Shown here one piece after another: positions 28,139 through 37,835 of a stretch of DNA of 45,380 nucleotides. Source of the stretch: Gammaproteobacteria bacterium (lineage in GTDB: Bacteria > Pseudomonadota > Gammaproteobacteria > Steroidobacterales > Steroidobacteraceae); contig JANXZQ010000170.1 in NCBI GenBank assembly GCA_025355445.1, positions 1-45,380 of the forward strand, given 5' to 3'. Numbering within the stretch: the stretch's first letter is position 1; the number at the start of each line of letters is the position of its first letter. The notes below the pieces were generated by a model that was not told the origin of the DNA, searched no databases, and saw only the letters and a program-made list of their open reading frames with translations. The translations under genes were made by a program, and so were the position numbers.

Positions 28139-28795
28139 TCAGCGCTCCATAGAATTGTTCCGCCTCGCTTCATGGCGTGCGATAGTTCCACGGCGCGCCA
28201 CCCAGCAATAACGTTGATGTTCATCCACCATTCCCACTGCCTGCATGAAGGCGTGGCAAATGGTTGATCCGACGAAACGAAAACCGCGCTGCTTCAAGTC
28301 CTTGCTCATGGCATCGCTGTGCGGCGTCGTTGGTGCTATGTCGCCCAGGTACAGCGGCCGGCGCCGCAGCACTTTGCCGCCGGTAAATTGCCAGATGTAG
28401 CTGTCAAAGGAACCCGCGGTTGCACGAATCTTAAGGTATGCCTCGGCGTTGCCAATGAAGGCTGCCACTTTGAGCCGATTTCTGACGATGCCGGGATCCT
28501 GCAGCAGGCGCCGGCGTTTCGCAGCGTCGTAGCGGATCATCTTTTGCGCATCGAAACCGTCGAAGGCCCGTGAGTAGGTCGCACGCTTGCGCAAAATGGT
28601 GAGCCAGCTCAAGCCCGCTTGCGCGCCCTCCAAGCACAGCATTTCGAACAGCCGCCGATCATCATGCAGCGCCACGCCCCACTCGGCGTCGTGATAGGCA
28701 ACGTACAGCGGGTCCGGCGGGCACCACGCGCAGCGCAGCTTGCCGTCTGCATGCCGCTGCGCTCCCAGGGTCCGCCGGTCAGGTTGCGTCGCCAT
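28139..28795 (-). CDS. tag: DNA-3-methyladenine glycosylase I
   Basis: RCAWCPPDPLYVAYHDAEWGVALHDDRRLFEMLCLEGAQAGLSWLTILRKR...GFRFVGSTICHAFMQAVGMVDEH. Confidence 0.95.
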   Translation of the reverse strand: MATQPDRRTLGAQRHADGKLRCAWCPPDPLYVAYHDAEWGVALHDDRRLFEMLCLEGAQAGLSWLTILRKRATYSRAFDGFDAQKMIRYDAAKRRRLLQDPGIVRNRLKVAAFIGNAEAYLKIRATAGSFDSYIWQFTGGKVLRRRPLYLGDIAPTTPHSDAMSKDLKQRGFRFVGSTICHAFMQAVGMVDEHQRYCWVARRGTIARHEARRNNSMER

Positions 28796-28809
28796 CAGCC
28801 GGGGGTGAT

Positions 28810-29253
28810 TCAGCCGTGCAGGCGCACGGCGTGACGATCCTTGTATACCAGTTCAATACGCTCGACACCGTGGGTGCGGCGCGCGGCGCTGCGGATTTCG
28901 TGCATGAGTTTGAGCAGCACTCGAGTACTGATTTCCGGGGTCTCGCTCAGGCGTGGCTCCACCCCAAGGTGCAGGACTGCAAACCGTTCGTGCGCCGAGC
29001 GCACGAATACGGCGACTCCTAGTGGTTTGCCGGAGTCGGATACGGCGAACAGGGTTTGCACCCCGGCGATGTCCCCGACGCGCACGCGCAGGCCGCCGTC
29101 TTGCTCGTAGATCTCGGGCACTCCATAAGTTTCTATGGATTGCTGGATGCCGAGACGCACGCGATGCTGGTTGACGTTGAAAAATAGTAACTGCTCCAGC
29201 GCATTGCGCTGGGCCACCGGCAATTTTGACGTAATCCCGATTGAACCGCTCAA
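28810..29253 (-). CDS. Hypothetical protein (147 aa)
   Basis: Coding-quality ORF, no family recognised. Confidence 0.55.
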   Translation of the reverse strand: MSGSIGITSKLPVAQRNALEQLLFFNVNQHRVRLGIQQSIETYGVPEIYEQDGGLRVRVGDIAGVQTLFAVSDSGKPLGVAVFVRSAHERFAVLHLGVEPRLSETPEISTRVLLKLMHEIRSAARRTHGVERIELVYKDRHAVRLHG

Positions 29254-29448
29254 TGGTCTCCCCGCCCTGGGTCTGCCCGTCCCTTTAATGAGCGCCGAGT
29301 CACAGAATTAACTTGACGCAATGCAACAGACATTGTCTGCGGCGTAAGACTACGTATCGTATAGCGTCGCCCATGGAATGACACTAGGTTGGCCGATGGC
29401 GATATGCGTTAACTATCCTGCTGCGGTGCGCTCGAAAGGAAACACACG

Positions 29449-30318
29449 GTGCTAGCTTCGGACGAAGAAGGCGGCACGCTGGATGCGCTGCGGTTCAGCC
29501 TGGCGAGCGAGATCGTCGAGTTGGTGGTGCTCACCGCTGACGAAACCTTCCTACAGACTCTTCGCGAGGCGGTGGGCGGCTCGCGGCGGCTGTGGCACGT
29601 TCCCTCGGCCGACAAGGTCAGCGACCTGCTGGTGGCCGGGGAAGTCGGCATTCTGGTGCTCGATGTGCTGGCGTTGCGCGAAGCCGCCACGGTCTTCGTC
29701 GCACAGATCAAACGGCAATTCCCCGACCTCGTGATTCTGGTCGCCGGCAATCGGGACGCGGAGATTTTGCTGGCCGGATTGATCAGCGCGGGCACGGTGT
29801 ACCGATTCATCCACAAGCCCATGTCGCCGGGACGGGCAAAATTGTTCGCGGATGTCGCCGTTAAGAAGCACGATGAGCAGCGCAGGCGCGCCGCCTCAAC
29901 TCAGGCGACTACGCGCAGGTCCCGGTCCAATCGCGGCCGTTTGATCGGCGGCGCCATCGGAGTCTTGGGGTTGATCATCGTGGTCGCCTGGGCCCGGCAC
30001 GACCTGGACACGGCCGTACACCGGCAACAATTCTTGACCAACGTCGCCGCGGCCGGTGACCTTGAGCCCATCAAGTCGGTGAAGCCCCAGTATCCGAAGA
30101 CAGCCGAGCTCGCCAAGGTTGAAGGCTGGGTCGAACTGGATTTTACGGTCGCCGAAAGCGGACAGGTCACGGACGTGGCCGTACATGCCACCAGCGTCCC
30201 CGGAGCGTTCGAGAGCGCCGCGATCGGCGCGCTATCTCAGTGGCGCTATAGGCCCATCGTGCGGGACGGCAAGCCCGTGGCGCAACGCGCGCGTATTCGA
30301 ATGCGGTTCGCTCCTTAA
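29449..30318 (+). CDS. Receiver-like domain + TM + TonB C-terminal domain fusion protein
   Basis: N-terminal receiver-like fold (LVLDVLAL... FIHKPMSPGR), TM GVLGLIIVVAWA, C-terminal TonB-like PQYPKTAELAKVEGWVELDFTVAESGQVTDVAV...ALSQWRYRPIVRDGKPV; GTG start with AAGGAA RBS. Confidence 0.75.
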   Translation: MLASDEEGGTLDALRFSLASEIVELVVLTADETFLQTLREAVGGSRRLWHVPSADKVSDLLVAGEVGILVLDVLALREAATVFVAQIKRQFPDLVILVAGNRDAEILLAGLISAGTVYRFIHKPMSPGRAKLFADVAVKKHDEQRRRAASTQATTRRSRSNRGRLIGGAIGVLGLIIVVAWARHDLDTAVHRQQFLTNVAAAGDLEPIKSVKPQYPKTAELAKVEGWVELDFTVAESGQVTDVAVHATSVPGAFESAAIGALSQWRYRPIVRDGKPVAQRARIRMRFAP

Positions 30319-30818
30319 GCGGCTGAGCTTCGGGCCAATGCTATGGCGGCCGATTCCTGCGTGAGTGCGCCGATCTCGGCGCCGATCCGCAGATCATCCA
30401 CCGCGCCGAATGCGTGCTTGCGAACGACTCCGTGACGGTCGATCAAGACGAGGCTGGGCGTGCCGCGCATCTTGTATCGCTCCATGGTGAATGGGATGGG
30501 ACTCGACGGATTGGGCTGATCCAGCGCGATCGGAAATCTTGGGCGGTATTCCTGGATGAAGGCCTTGAGCATCGCCGCACTGAAGGCGTCATGATGCTCG
30601 AATGTGGCGTGCAAGCCGATCACCGCGACGTCGCTCGGCTCGAAGGTTTCGAAAATTCTCTGCGCCTGAGGCACAGCGCCGGCAACCGAGATCGGACACA
30701 GCACTTGGAATGCGACGAGTACGACCACGCGTCCCCGCAGGGCGGATATGAGCAGCGGTCGATCGGTATTGAACCATGTTTGCACGAGCAGTTCGGGCGC
30801 ATAGGTTGGAGTTGTCAT
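30315..30818 (-). CDS. Redoxin/TlpA-like thioredoxin-fold protein
   Basis: VVVLVAFQVLCPISVAGAVPQAQRIFE...MRGTPSLVLIDRHGVVRKHAFG; start 30818. Confidence 0.75.
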   Translation of the reverse strand: MTTPTYAPELLVQTWFNTDRPLLISALRGRVVVLVAFQVLCPISVAGAVPQAQRIFETFEPSDVAVIGLHATFEHHDAFSAAMLKAFIQEYRPRFPIALDQPNPSSPIPFTMERYKMRGTPSLVLIDRHGVVRKHAFGAVDDLRIGAEIGALTQESAAIALARSSAA

Positions 30819-30997
30819 GAATAACGCGCCCCGACGGCACCCCGCCGGCGACGATTGTCCCCTCGTTCGATTTTTTGATTGAGCCCGGCTTCTGGCTATT
30901 GTGTGCCCGAAGCAGGCCACAAACACAAGCGGCAAATTACTTGCCGCCGAATTCTTGCGGAATTTTCAGCGATGCGCTAGGGAATTGCGCTGGAGAC

Positions 30998-31180
30998 TTA
31001 AGGAGCCGGGTGCTCGCGGTCGCGCTGCTTGCGTTCCGCAATTTCCTCGCGATCCACGGCGACGTGACGCGGCGCCTTGATGCCGATGCGCACCTGCGAA
31101 CCGTTCACCGCCATGACTGTCACCTCTACGTCATCGCCGATGCGCAAACTCTCTCCGGTACGGCGAGTCAGTATCAGCAT
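30998..31180 (-). CDS. csrA: Carbon storage regulator CsrA
   Basis: [52 protein letters not shown]. Confidence 0.96.
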   Translation of the reverse strand: MLILTRRTGESLRIGDDVEVTVMAVNGSQVRIGIKAPRHVAVDREEIAERKQRDREHPAP

Positions 31181-31264
31181 GGTAGGCTCCGCCAAGGGTG
31201 AGTATCCATTACGGCACGGCGCGGGCGGGCGCGCCAGAGTGCTTTCAAGCAATTAAATGTAGGA

Positions 31265-33508
31265 TTACGCTGACTTCGGTTCGCCGGCCCAGGCACTGAC
31301 GGTGGCTTCGTAGATTGCCAATTCCTGCAGCAGCTCCTCGAGGGGTTGTGCCTTGCCCATCGCAAAGCCTTGGCCGTAGTCGACCCCCAAATCCGCCATC
31401 CGCGCGCGCAGCATGTCGGTCTCGACATACTCTGCAATGGTTTCCATGCACATGACCTTCGCCAGCTGCGCGATGGCCTTGATCATTGACTCGGAGCGCG
31501 CATTGACGATGGCATCCCGCACGAAGCTGCCGTCGATCTTCAGATAGTTGACCGATAGATCCTTAAGATACGCCAGCGAACTTACGCCGGTTCCGAAATC
31601 ATCGAGCGCGAACTGGCAGCCGAGATCCTGCAGATTGCGTATGAAATTCTGCGCCTTGACCAGGTTGCCGATGGTAGCGGTCTCGGTCAATTCGAAGCAA
31701 AGGACACCGGGCGGCAGATTGCTGGCCTTGATCTCGTCGATCACGTACGGAAGAAATGTGTCGTCCTGCAAAGATTGGCCGGACAGGTTGATGGCGAAAC
31801 GGGCAATGTCCTCGCCCACCGACGCGCTGTGCGCACCGAGCAGCCGGCAAGAGCGGTGCACCACCCAGCGATCGATGGTCGGCATGAGCTGGTAGCGCTC
31901 GGCCGCGGAGAGAAACTTGCCGGGCGGAATGATTTCGCCGCGGTCACCCAGCATGCGGATCAGCAATTCGAAACGCGGCCGGCCATAGTTGCCGCGCAGC
32001 GGCAGAATGGGCTGTGCGTCGAGACGGAAACTGTCATTGGCGAGCGCGTCGCGCAACTGGCCGATGACCATGATGTCGGTGTGGCGGCGGATGATGCTCT
32101 GATCCGAATCCTGGAATATCTCGACGCGATCACGGCCTCGATCCTTTGCAGCCTTGCAGGCGATCTCGGCGGTCGCCAAGGCATGAGCAAGCGCGTTGTC
32201 CGAGCGGCCTATGGGCGCGACGCCGAGACACACGGACACCTCAAAAGAGCCTTGGCCGGCACGCGGCACGATGGCGGCGGCGGCAGCGCGAATTTTCTCG
32301 GCGGCGGCCGCCGCCGCTTCCATGCTGGTCCTCGGTATCAGAGCGGCAAGCCGGTCTCCGGAAATACGTGCCGACAAGGCGCCCGTAGGCAGCGCCTTGG
32401 CCATGCACTCGGCTACGCTCGCGATCACATCGTCGCCCACGTGCATGCCGAAGGTCTCGTTGATGACATGCAGACGATCGATGTCGAGGTACAGGATGAT
32501 GTGGGGGCCAGCCGTTGCCGTGGACGCGAGCAGGGCCGCGGCCTGGCCTTCGAAAGCCTGGCGGGTCATCAGGCCGGTGCTGGCGTCGTATTGAGCCTGA
32601 ATGATGCTGGTCGCCCGCTTCGCCAGGGCTTCGGCGATACGCGTTTGATGCAGGTCGAAGTCCTGCGCGCTCGGCGGATTGAACATGGCAAGCACGCCCA
32701 TGACCCGTTCCGAGGAATGCCGCACCGGACAGGCAAGGATCTTGTACGGTGCGGCCACGTCGCTTGCGACCTTGGAAATATGATTGATTACGATGGTGCG
32801 CTGCTGTAGCTGCATCCAGGCCATCAAATGCTGCTGCGCCCGCTGCAATGATTCAGGTGACATGGGCTGGCCGCTGCGGGTCAGCGACAGCGCGATGTTC
32901 TTGTCGGGCACCCACAACGCCGCAAGCGCGCAGCCCGTGCGCTCGAGCCCGGTCTTCATGATCAGGCTGAATTCGTCGGTGTCGTTCGAAGACGTCGATT
33001 GTTGCGAGGATATTTCCAGCATGAGGTTGAGGTCGCGTTCACGCACGCCGAGATCGCGCTCGCGAGAACCCAATTTGGAGCGCAGCGAGAGCTCGCGTCG
33101 CAGACACTCCAGTGCCGGCTGTACCAGTTGGCGCACCGTCTGCAAAGGCCGCGCTTCCGTCAGCGAGCCGGAGAGGCGGGCGATCAGGCTGACGACCCCG
33201 AGCAACTCGATCTGCTCGCCGCGTATTGCAAAGGAATAGACGGCCCGGTCGGCGTCGAGCGTCCGCACGATGCCGGCGAATTCCGCCGTATCCGACAAGG
33301 CGTTGGCGATGGCCGCGTTTATCACCTCAGGCTCATCGGCGAGATCCAACTCATCCGAGGCCCACACCAGGTTGGAGAAGCCGTCGTGCACGACCACGCC
33401 GCGCAAACTCGGCATGAGCATGCGAAGCAAACGGCCATAGGGCTCGAACGAGGCGTCCACGGCGGGGCTCTCGATCGCGTTTGACTTGGTTTCCAGCACT
33501 ACTGCCAT
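31265..33508 (-). CDS. GGDEF/EAL protein with N-terminal sensory region; GGDEF site degenerate
   Basis: GGDEF site reads SGDRL; EAL motifs FELLIRM, INLSGQSL, FELTETATI, ALDDFGTGVSSLAYL, YLKIDGSFVRD, AEYVE, YGQGF; start 33508 (MAVVLETKSNA). Confidence 0.9.
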   Translation of the reverse strand: MAVVLETKSNAIESPAVDASFEPYGRLLRMLMPSLRGVVVHDGFSNLVWASDELDLADEPEVINAAIANALSDTAEFAGIVRTLDADRAVYSFAIRGEQIELLGVVSLIARLSGSLTEARPLQTVRQLVQPALECLRRELSLRSKLGSRERDLGVRERDLNLMLEISSQQSTSSNDTDEFSLIMKTGLERTGCALAALWVPDKNIALSLTRSGQPMSPESLQRAQQHLMAWMQLQQRTIVINHISKVASDVAAPYKILACPVRHSSERVMGVLAMFNPPSAQDFDLHQTRIAEALAKRATSIIQAQYDASTGLMTRQAFEGQAAALLASTATAGPHIILYLDIDRLHVINETFGMHVGDDVIASVAECMAKALPTGALSARISGDRLAALIPRTSMEAAAAAAEKIRAAAAAIVPRAGQGSFEVSVCLGVAPIGRSDNALAHALATAEIACKAAKDRGRDRVEIFQDSDQSIIRRHTDIMVIGQLRDALANDSFRLDAQPILPLRGNYGRPRFELLIRMLGDRGEIIPPGKFLSAAERYQLMPTIDRWVVHRSCRLLGAHSASVGEDIARFAINLSGQSLQDDTFLPYVIDEIKASNLPPGVLCFELTETATIGNLVKAQNFIRNLQDLGCQFALDDFGTGVSSLAYLKDLSVNYLKIDGSFVRDAIVNARSESMIKAIAQLAKVMCMETIAEYVETDMLRARMADLGVDYGQGFAMGKAQPLEELLQELAIYEATVSAWAGEPKSA

Positions 33509-33661
33509 CCTGGCGATTTCGATGGTATGCAACTCACGACTTAATGTGCTGCAGGGGCGCCGCAGCGTCTTTGATCGGAGTCGCAATTCAACGTAATAAG
33601 TACAGGGTTTTCCCTACGGGCCTGGCAATATCCACGCAGCTGTGTGATGTGGATCGCAGAT

Positions 33662-34072
33662 TCAATCGCGGCTGCGAGTGCGGCGCGCCAACACGTTCAG
33701 CAGATAGCGGCCGCCGGGGATGCGAACCAGCGGAAATACCCAGCGCCAAAAACGCCGCGCTTTGCTGTCGAATCCCACCAATGGCAGCGCATCGTACAGA
33801 TGAGCGAGAGGCTCGTGCACGATGGCGCTTTGCATCTTGATGGAGGTCCGCCGCTGCGCCGACGTCAGGCTCATTAGCACGGCCCCGTCCTGCCACTCGA
33901 GTTCGATTTCGCTGAAGGCGCCAGGACGATAGGCGTCTGCGGTGCCGCTTTGCACGCCCTTCAGCAGGATATCGATGGGCGCAGGCTCGCGGCCCGACAG
34001 CCGCCACGTTCCCCGGCCAAGATCCCGCGCCACGAATGTGCCGGAGAAATTGCGTCGCATCTTTGGTTTCAT
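33662..34072 (-). CDS. Hypothetical protein (136 aa)
   Basis: Coding-quality ORF divergent from MATE gene. Confidence 0.55.
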   Translation of the reverse strand: MKPKMRRNFSGTFVARDLGRGTWRLSGREPAPIDILLKGVQSGTADAYRPGAFSEIELEWQDGAVLMSLTSAQRRTSIKMQSAIVHEPLAHLYDALPLVGFDSKARRFWRWVFPLVRIPGGRYLLNVLARRTRSRD

Positions 34073-34090
34073 TGCCGCATCCTACGCGGG

Positions 34091-35515
34091 ATGGACGAGC
34101 ACATAAAACTACTCCCCGGAATGCGCTTGAGTTCGAGCGGCCGCCCGCGGCTCGACTACCCCGCCGTTGCCGCACTCGCTTTTCCCTTCATGGTGAACAG
34201 CGCCGTCCAGGCGGTATTGAACGCGACCGATACCTGGTTCATAGGACGGATGTCGCCTGCCGCCACTTCCGCCATCGGCGCGGTGTACTGGCCGATTCTG
34301 GTATGCGTGGTTCTGTTCGGCGGCATCGGTCTATCGGTACAGACCTCCGTGGCCCAGGCCTATGGGGGACGCCGCTATACGCGCGCATCGCAGGCGACAT
34401 GGACCGCTCTCTGGGCTTCGCTGTTCACGACCCCGCTGTTCGTATTGCTTAGCCTGACCGGCATGTCGATTTTCGCGCCGTTCGACATTCCCGATGACAC
34501 TTTGCGTCTGGCGCTGCAGTACTGGCAGCCGCGCATGCTGGGTGGCCCTCTCGGCATTGCCCTCTGGTCGCTGCTCGGATTCTTCAATGGCGTGGGCCGG
34601 CCCATGATTACGCTGTGGGTGACGGTGACCGTCGCGGTCACGAATGCGCTCCTCAATCAATTGTTCATGTTCGACTGGGGGATGGGGATTGCCGGCTCCG
34701 GCTGGGCGACCGATGCGGCGCAGCTGATCGGTGTAGCCGCGGCGGCGGTGTTGTTCCTGGGTAAAGCGACCCGACAGCGCTACGCTTCGCACCTCACCAC
34801 CCGGCTTCACTGGCGGGCGCTGCTGCGCCAGTTCAATCTGGGCTTCCCGATGGGATTGCTGATAGCCGCGGATATCCTCGGCTTCGCATTGTTTCAGTTG
34901 ATGCAGGTGCGCCTGGGTACCATTGACGGCGCATCCACCCAGATCGTCATGATGCTCACGTCCTTCTGCTACATGCCCGCCGTGGGCATCGCCATGGCGG
35001 GCACCACTCTCGTGGGCCAGGCGATCGGCGCCCATCGCCGCGACTGGGCCTTCAAAGTGGGCAATGGAATCATTTGGATATCAGTGCTCTACATGGGGGT
35101 GATCGGCGTGCTGATCGCATTGATCGGCCCCTGGATTCTGCCCTTTTTTGCGAATAGCGCGGATCCTCAAGCTGCGCGCGTCGTGGCGCGTGCGAGCGTG
35201 CTGCTGTGGATTGCCGCCGGGTATCAGCTGTTCGATGGCTTCAACATCAGCAGCGGCGCGTGCCTGCGGGGCGCGGGCGATGTGCGCCTGCCTGCCATCA
35301 TGGTGTTGGCACTGTCGTGGCTGCTGTTCGTGCCGCTGGCGCACAGTCTCTCGTTTGCACCGGGCAGCGGTTGGGTCAATTGGCTGCCGCAGTACGGCTT
35401 GGGCGCGATCGGCGGCTGGTTTGCCGCGCTGACCTATGTATGCTGCCTGGGATTGATGCTTTATCTCCGCTGGTGGTCCCGCGCCTGGGCAAGAATTACG
35501 TTGCCGTTGAATTGA
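34091..35515 (+). CDS. MATE family efflux transporter
   Basis: LAFPFMVNSAVQAVLNATDTWFIGRMSPAATSAIGAVYWP...GACLRGAGDVRLPAIMV. Confidence 0.9.
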   Translation: MDEHIKLLPGMRLSSSGRPRLDYPAVAALAFPFMVNSAVQAVLNATDTWFIGRMSPAATSAIGAVYWPILVCVVLFGGIGLSVQTSVAQAYGGRRYTRASQATWTALWASLFTTPLFVLLSLTGMSIFAPFDIPDDTLRLALQYWQPRMLGGPLGIALWSLLGFFNGVGRPMITLWVTVTVAVTNALLNQLFMFDWGMGIAGSGWATDAAQLIGVAAAAVLFLGKATRQRYASHLTTRLHWRALLRQFNLGFPMGLLIAADILGFALFQLMQVRLGTIDGASTQIVMMLTSFCYMPAVGIAMAGTTLVGQAIGAHRRDWAFKVGNGIIWISVLYMGVIGVLIALIGPWILPFFANSADPQAARVVARASVLLWIAAGYQLFDGFNISSGACLRGAGDVRLPAIMVLALSWLLFVPLAHSLSFAPGSGWVNWLPQYGLGAIGGWFAALTYVCCLGLMLYLRWWSRAWARITLPLN

Positions 35516-35553
35516 GAGGCGCATTGAATTCGAAAGCATGTCGATTGAATGTG

Positions 35554-36972
35554 ATGCAGCGAGCCGCGCTTGCGCTGATCTGGATCATACCGGCATGGTG
35601 CTGGAGCGCCGGCGGCACCGCCGTGCCCGCCGCTGTGACGCAAGCCATTGCTGCGCAGCGCCTGCCGCCGAGCGCGGTCAGCTTCGCCGTCATCGATCCG
35701 GACTCCGGACGCTTGGTCCTGAGCCAGAATCCGGACACGCCGCGCAGCCCCGCATCCACCGTCAAGGTGGTTACGACGTTCGCCGTCCTGGACTTGCTGG
35801 GACCGAGCTATACCTGGCATACGCGAGCTTCGTTCCGGGGCGATCTCAATGAAGGCGTGCTCGACGGAGATCTGATTCTGCAGGGCGGCGGCGATCCCTA
35901 CATGACCTTGGAGCGATGGTGGAGCTTCGCCCGAGAGTTGCGCGCCAAGGGACTGAAGGAGATCCATGGCGACATCGTGGTTGACGATACGGCGTACGCT
36001 CTGCCGCCCGAGGATCCGGCGGAGTTCGATGGCAAGCCGAATCGCTCTTACAACGTTCTGCCGAATGCACTCATGGTGAACTTCCAGTCCATCGAATTTC
36101 GTGTGGTGCCGAACGCCGCAGCACGGCGCATCGATATCATCGCAAGTCCGGCTCCCGGCAATCTGTCGATCGAAAATCACGTGCGCTTCGTTGCCGGGCG
36201 CTGCAGCGCTTCCGCCGCCAGAGTGGACTTCAAAGTGGACTCGGCGGGTTGGGACCACGTGGTATTCAGCGGCGCATTGTCGCCGCACTGCGCGGAACGC
36301 AGCTTCGCCCGCGTGTTGCTGCATCCGAACTCCTATGCATTCGGCACCTTCGTCGAATTATGGCGCGAACTGGGCGGCAAGTTCACCGGCAAGCTGCGGG
36401 TGGAAGCGGCGCCGCCGGACGCTCAGGCGCTCTTGAGCTTCGACTCCTTGACCCTGGGCGAGATCGTGCGCTTGACCAATAAATTCAGCAGTAATTTAAT
36501 GGCACGCCATTTGCTGCTGACCATGGGAGAAGAGCATATGGGTGCTCCTGCGACGCTCGAAAAAGGCGCCGCCGCCATGTCCGACTGGGGCCGCGAACGT
36601 GGACTCGATCTGCAAGGCATGGACATTGACAATGGTTCGGGGCTGTCGCACCGAACTCATATCTCGGTGCTCCAAATGGCGAAGGTGCTGAGCGCCGCCT
36701 ATCACAGCCGCTACGCGCCGGAATTTCTCGCTTCCCTGCCGCTGGCAGGCGTCGACGGCACTTTACGGTCCCGCATGAAGATGACTCCGGCAGGCGCCGC
36801 GCGATTGAAAACAGGACACCTGGACGGCGTCAGCGGAGTCGCGGGCTATGTCACCGCCGCGAGCGGGAAGACCTACGTCCTCGTGTGCCTGGTCAATCAT
36901 GCGCGTGCCGACTCCGGCGGAGGCGAGTCGGTGCATGCGGCGCTGGTGAAATGGATTCTTGACGATCTCTAG
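35554..36972 (+). CDS. dacB: D-alanyl-D-alanine carboxypeptidase/endopeptidase (PBP4)
   Basis: SPASTVKVVTTFAVLDLLGP (SxxK), FSSNLMARHLLL (SxN), LKTGHLDGVSGVAGYV (KTG); start 35554. Confidence 0.93.
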   Translation: MQRAALALIWIIPAWCWSAGGTAVPAAVTQAIAAQRLPPSAVSFAVIDPDSGRLVLSQNPDTPRSPASTVKVVTTFAVLDLLGPSYTWHTRASFRGDLNEGVLDGDLILQGGGDPYMTLERWWSFARELRAKGLKEIHGDIVVDDTAYALPPEDPAEFDGKPNRSYNVLPNALMVNFQSIEFRVVPNAAARRIDIIASPAPGNLSIENHVRFVAGRCSASAARVDFKVDSAGWDHVVFSGALSPHCAERSFARVLLHPNSYAFGTFVELWRELGGKFTGKLRVEAAPPDAQALLSFDSLTLGEIVRLTNKFSSNLMARHLLLTMGEEHMGAPATLEKGAAAMSDWGRERGLDLQGMDIDNGSGLSHRTHISVLQMAKVLSAAYHSRYAPEFLASLPLAGVDGTLRSRMKMTPAGAARLKTGHLDGVSGVAGYVTAASGKTYVLVCLVNHARADSGGGESVHAALVKWILDDL

Positions 36973-36996
36973 GCCTGAAGATATGGACCTACAGCC

Positions 36997-37584
36997 TTAG
37001 GGTCGCTCGAGATCCCAGAGGATCGCACTCACATCTTTGCGCAGCCAGACGCCGAAGCCAAGATAATTGAAGCGTTTTTGCAATCGCCGCCGATACCAGT
37101 CGCCTGGGCGCAGATGCACGGCGCGATCGGTGCGGGCCCGGTCGCAGTTCTCGCGCCAGTCTTCACGCGTCAGCGCGGACACGTACACCGCCGCTCTGGA
37201 GAGTCTTGCGAGATTGACGATGGCGCGCGATGCGTCACGGTCGTCCAGATATTGCAGCACGTCGTAACACACCACCAGGTCGCTCGGCGAGTGCGGCGCG
37301 AAATCGGTCACCGACCCTTTGATCCATTTGTACCGGGTGCAGAGATACTCGCTGTTCTCGAGGCCCGTATAGCGGGCACGCGGTATGGCGGCAACGAAGG
37401 CTTTGCGCAGCAGCCCGATCCCGCAGCCGGCGTCGAGAATGCTGCGCACCGGGATATTGGCATGGCGCAGAATCGCGGCAATCAGTTGCGCACGGCCACG
37501 CATTTCAGCCGGGCTCGTGACGCGAGTGCCCGTATTGAAATAGTACTTGCGAAAGTAAGCCGCATCGAAAGAGGTCTTAGCCAC
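36997..37584 (-). CDS. Class I SAM-dependent methyltransferase
   Basis: ILDAGCGIGLLRKAFVAAIPRARYTGLENSEYL...DLVVCYDVLQYLDD. Confidence 0.8.
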   Translation of the reverse strand: MAKTSFDAAYFRKYYFNTGTRVTSPAEMRGRAQLIAAILRHANIPVRSILDAGCGIGLLRKAFVAAIPRARYTGLENSEYLCTRYKWIKGSVTDFAPHSPSDLVVCYDVLQYLDDRDASRAIVNLARLSRAAVYVSALTREDWRENCDRARTDRAVHLRPGDWYRRRLQKRFNYLGFGVWLRKDVSAILWDLERP

Positions 37585-37835
37585 GGCTTGAAGATCTCGT
37601 TGCGGCCCGCGGATGGTCCATACATGCCTTTGAATGCTTGAAATGCGGGGCAGAGCGCGTCTGAAGGTTAAGCGGGCGGCGGCAAGCGAGTCAAACTATG
37701 CGGTCGAATTGCCTCACTTTTCCGGTAGAGGTATGCTACCCGCGCTATGGTAATTGCGCCGACATAACCTAACCAATTCACGGATCAGGCGCGTCTACAC
37801 GCCTTCGCAATTGGTGCCGCGACAAGGAGGTTTAG

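Noticed and set aside
31775-32809. 344-aa plus-strand ORF antisense to the GGDEF/EAL gene
   Set aside because: Shadow ORF; the minus strand has strong EAL motifs.
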